A stretch of 12,418 bases of DNA from Actinomycetota bacterium (lineage in GTDB: Bacteria; Actinomycetota; Thermoleophilia; Miltoncostaeales; Miltoncostaeaceae): the NCBI GenBank assembly GCA_947475125.1, contig CANJMX010000035.1, positions 1 to 12,418 of the forward strand, read 5' to 3'. The position numbers were made by a program, and so were the translations under genes. Of this stretch, positions 11,208-12,418 are shown one piece after another. The notes beneath the pieces are model-generated. The model saw only the letters and a program-made list of their open reading frames with translations. It made no database searches and had not been told where the DNA came from. Position 1 is the first letter of the stretch. Every line of letters starts with the position of its first letter.

Positions 11208-12148
11208 GGCGATACGAATCGCTCGGGGATCTTCCACTTAACGGTGCCCGGCGCGTGGTGGCCATTGGCACCTTTGATGGCGTGCACATCGGCCACCAGG
11301 CCATCATCGGCCGTGCGATCGAGCGTGCGAAGGAGCGCGGCCTCGAGTCGATGGTGCTCACGTTCGAGCCCAATCCGCTCACGGTGCTGCGGCCCGATCT
11401 TGCGCCCGCCGTGCTGACAGAACCCGGGTTCAAGGCGCAGCTCATTGAGGCCCTGGGCGCTGACGCACTGCTGGTGGTGCCCTTCACTCGCGCGTTCTCG
11501 CGCATTCGGGCCGACCGATTTGCGGAGATGCTGTGTGCGGCGCCGCTCACCGCCGAGTCGATTGTGGTGGGGGCGAACTTCCGGTTTGGCCAGGGCGGCA
11601 CCGGCACCGTGTCGTATCTCCAGCGGCTGGGGCGCGCGAAGGGGCTCATCGTTGAGAGTCCCGAAACCGTGGTGAGCCCCGACGGCAAGCCAGTGTCGTC
11701 CACACGCGTCCGGCGGCTCGTGACCACCGGGCAGGTGGACGATGTCATCGCCCTGCTCGCCCGCGCGCATTCGGTGGAGGGCATGGTGGTGCCCGGCGAG
11801 CAACGCGGGCGCGAGATGGGCCTGCCAACGGCAAACGTCGCGGTTGCGCACGACGTCGCGCTTCCTGCCCGGGGCGTATACGCGGGCCGCGTGGTGACGG
11901 CCGAGGGCCGGTTTGCGGCCGCAATCAACCTGGGGTACTCCCCGACATTCACTGAAGGCACCAACCCGGACCTGCGGCTTGAGGCATTCCTGCTCGATTA
12001 CGGCGGGAGCGACCTCTACGGGCAGCGGGTGCGCGTGGAGTTTCTGCAACGCCTGCGGGACGAGCGCAGGTTCAGCAGTGCTGACGAACTGGTGGTGCAG
12101 GTGGAGGAGGACGTGCAGCGCACCCGTGAGGTGGCGGCCGCCGCCTGA
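11204..12148 (+). CDS. ribF: Bifunctional riboflavin kinase / FAD synthetase
   Basis: Phosphorylates riboflavin to FMN and adenylylates FMN to FAD. The N-terminal nucleotidyltransferase domain has GTFDGVHIGH at 22-31, FEPNP at 54-58 (often FxPHP), GANFRFGQGGTG at 123-134 and SSTRVRRLVTTG at 165-176. The C-terminal kinase domain has GREMGLPTANV at 202-212 with the PTAN motif, GVYAGRV at 224-230, INLGYSPTF at 241-249 and LEAFLLDY at 259-266 with the likely catalytic Glu260, followed by FLQRLRDERRF. The 314 residues are standard. The ATG at 11204 overlaps the truB stop and starts at the expected point, whereas the open frame upstream lies inside truB. It is the usual neighbour of truB and rpsO. 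It supplies FMN, which the CoaC half of CoaBC needs, although the genes are far apart. Confidence 0.96.
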   Translation: MRRYESLGDLPLNGARRVVAIGTFDGVHIGHQAIIGRAIERAKERGLESMVLTFEPNPLTVLRPDLAPAVLTEPGFKAQLIEALGADALLVVPFTRAFSRIRADRFAEMLCAAPLTAESIVVGANFRFGQGGTGTVSYLQRLGRAKGLIVESPETVVSPDGKPVSSTRVRRLVTTGQVDDVIALLARAHSVEGMVVPGEQRGREMGLPTANVAVAHDVALPARGVYAGRVVTAEGRFAAAINLGYSPTFTEGTNPDLRLEAFLLDYGGSDLYGQRVRVEFLQRLRDERRFSSADELVVQVEEDVQRTREVAAAA

Positions 12149-12168
12149 TACGGGGGATGCGGGTGGTG

Positions 12169-12179
12169 GTGCTACCCTC
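12169..12179 (+). promoter_or_regulatory. Putative extended -10 promoter of rpsO
   Basis: GTGCTACCCTC at 12169-12179 contains TGCTACCCT, an extended -10 element, and is identical over 11 bp to the element before rimP. It starts 21 nt after the ribF stop, and no terminator is seen in between. Transcription would begin near 12185. The -35 region has no consensus match. Confidence 0.5.
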
Positions 12180-12184
12180 CCGGA

Positions 12185-12289
12185 CGTTCGCGAGAGCGCG
12201 GACCCCCGCCCCGCCTGCAGGTATGGCGCGAGGTCGAGGAATTGACCCGGAGCGGCCCTGGCTGCTCCGCGGCCGGATCAGGAGCACAC
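12185..12289 (+). promoter_or_regulatory. rpsO 5' leader, possible S15 autoregulatory RNA
   Basis: About 105 nt lie between the predicted transcription start and the rpsO ATG, long for this compact region. CGGAGC (12248-12253) pairs with GCTCCG (12264-12269) around a 10-nt loop, just upstream of the ribosome binding site. A short CGC-GAGA-GCG hairpin is possible at 12189-12198. S15 represses its own mRNA through varied leader structures in several phyla, so this leader is a candidate, but I cannot assign it to a known structural class. Confidence 0.35.
12280..12284 (+). promoter_or_regulatory. Ribosome binding site of rpsO
   Basis: AGGAG at 12280-12284 lies 5 nt before the ATG at 12290 and fixes that start. 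Confidence 0.8.
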
Positions 12290-12418
12290 ATGCTTGACAA
12301 GGAATCCAAGGCCGGCGTCATGGCGCCGCACCGTCAGCACGACACGGACACGGGTTCGCCCCAGGTTCAGGTCGCGATTCTGACCGAGCGGATCAATCAG
12401 CTGACCGAGCACCTCAAG
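12290..12418 (+). CDS. rpsO: 30S ribosomal protein S15, 3'-truncated by window end
   Basis: Binds the central domain of 16S rRNA at a three-way junction early in 30S assembly, and often regulates its own mRNA. Only the first 43 of about 89 residues are present. DTDTGSPQVQVAILTERINQ (18-37) is the hallmark of the family, close to the usual EGDTGSPEVQVALLTERIN, and is followed by LTEHLK. The first 17 residues (MLDKESKAGVMAPHRQH) are less conserved, with His-rich APHRQH where many homologues have an EYGRHE-like stretch. The gene follows truB-ribF as in many bacteria, but has its own promoter candidate and leader. The assignment is secure despite truncation. Confidence 0.95.
   Translation, partial: MLDKESKAGVMAPHRQHDTDTGSPQVQVAILTERINQLTEHLK

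Noticed and set aside
11363..11377. FEPNP instead of FxPHP in RibF
   Set aside because: This position varies in the family (E. coli has FEPQP), so it gives no reason to doubt activity.
10675..12049. Long minus-strand open frames of 395-429 codons opposite truB and ribF
   Set aside because: Both lie opposite genes with all family motifs, and their translations are Arg/Pro/Ser-rich without any domain. They are antisense shadows.
12223..12297. A 24-codon open frame starting at ATG 12223 that overlaps the rpsO start
   Set aside because: No convincing ribosome binding site, Arg-rich translation typical of chance frames in GC-rich DNA, and it would overlap the rpsO initiation region.
1..12418. 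Mobile element, CRISPR array, toxin-antitoxin, phage or defence genes
   Set aside because: No transposase, integrase, direct-repeat/spacer pattern or inverted-repeat boundary was seen. Apart from two small proteins of unknown role, every identifiable gene is a core housekeeping gene and composition looks even.

Overview
The window is about 12.4 kb of GC-rich, gene-dense bacterial chromosome. It carries a core translation and cofactor gene block with almost no non-coding space. The partial first gene encodes an actinobacterial-type integration host factor. The gene style fits Actinomycetota: GC-rich third positions, many GTG starts, 4-nt stop/start overlaps and what look like leaderless promoters. 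A NusA carrying a Cys/His cluster and the gene order suggest a deep branch such as Thermoleophilia, but that is inference from memory and not a database result. No mobile element, CRISPR array, tRNA or rRNA was seen.

Layout: (1) 1-2150, mihF (5' end missing), gmk and coaBC. These give a nucleoid protein, GMP kinase and coenzyme A synthesis. (2) 2210-3043, a 109-residue TPR protein, then convergent to it a YbjN-like protein on the minus strand. (3) 3067-3528, dtd, divergent from the YbjN-like gene, with both served by one short palindromic promoter region. (4) 3529-3662, a regulatory leader holding an extended -10 promoter, a 5' hairpin, an antiterminator-like hairpin, a strong intrinsic terminator and a possible 7-codon leader peptide. 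(5) 3663-12148, rimP-nusA-ylxR-infB-rbfA-nrnA-truB-ribF, all on the plus strand, mostly overlapping or separated by a few bases. (6) 12149-12418, a promoter with the same 11-bp core as the rimP promoter, an rpsO leader of about 105 nt, and the first 43 codons of rpsO.

How it works together: RimP, RbfA, TruB and S15 build the 30S subunit and tRNA, IF2 starts translation, and NusA controls RNA polymerase pausing and termination. NrnA clears short RNA and pAp, RibF makes FMN and FAD, and Dtd removes D-amino acids from tRNA. The terminator at the head of the rimP-nusA operon would allow feedback by the NusA the operon makes; this is a hypothesis.

I did not find a wholly new multi-gene system. 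The most interesting signals are the rimP leader with its overlapping hairpins, the mini-ORF whose stop overlaps a CTG start of rimP, the palindromic divergent promoter, the Cys/His cluster and 112-residue base-free tail of NusA, and the lack of a normal start codon at the expected beginning of gmk.
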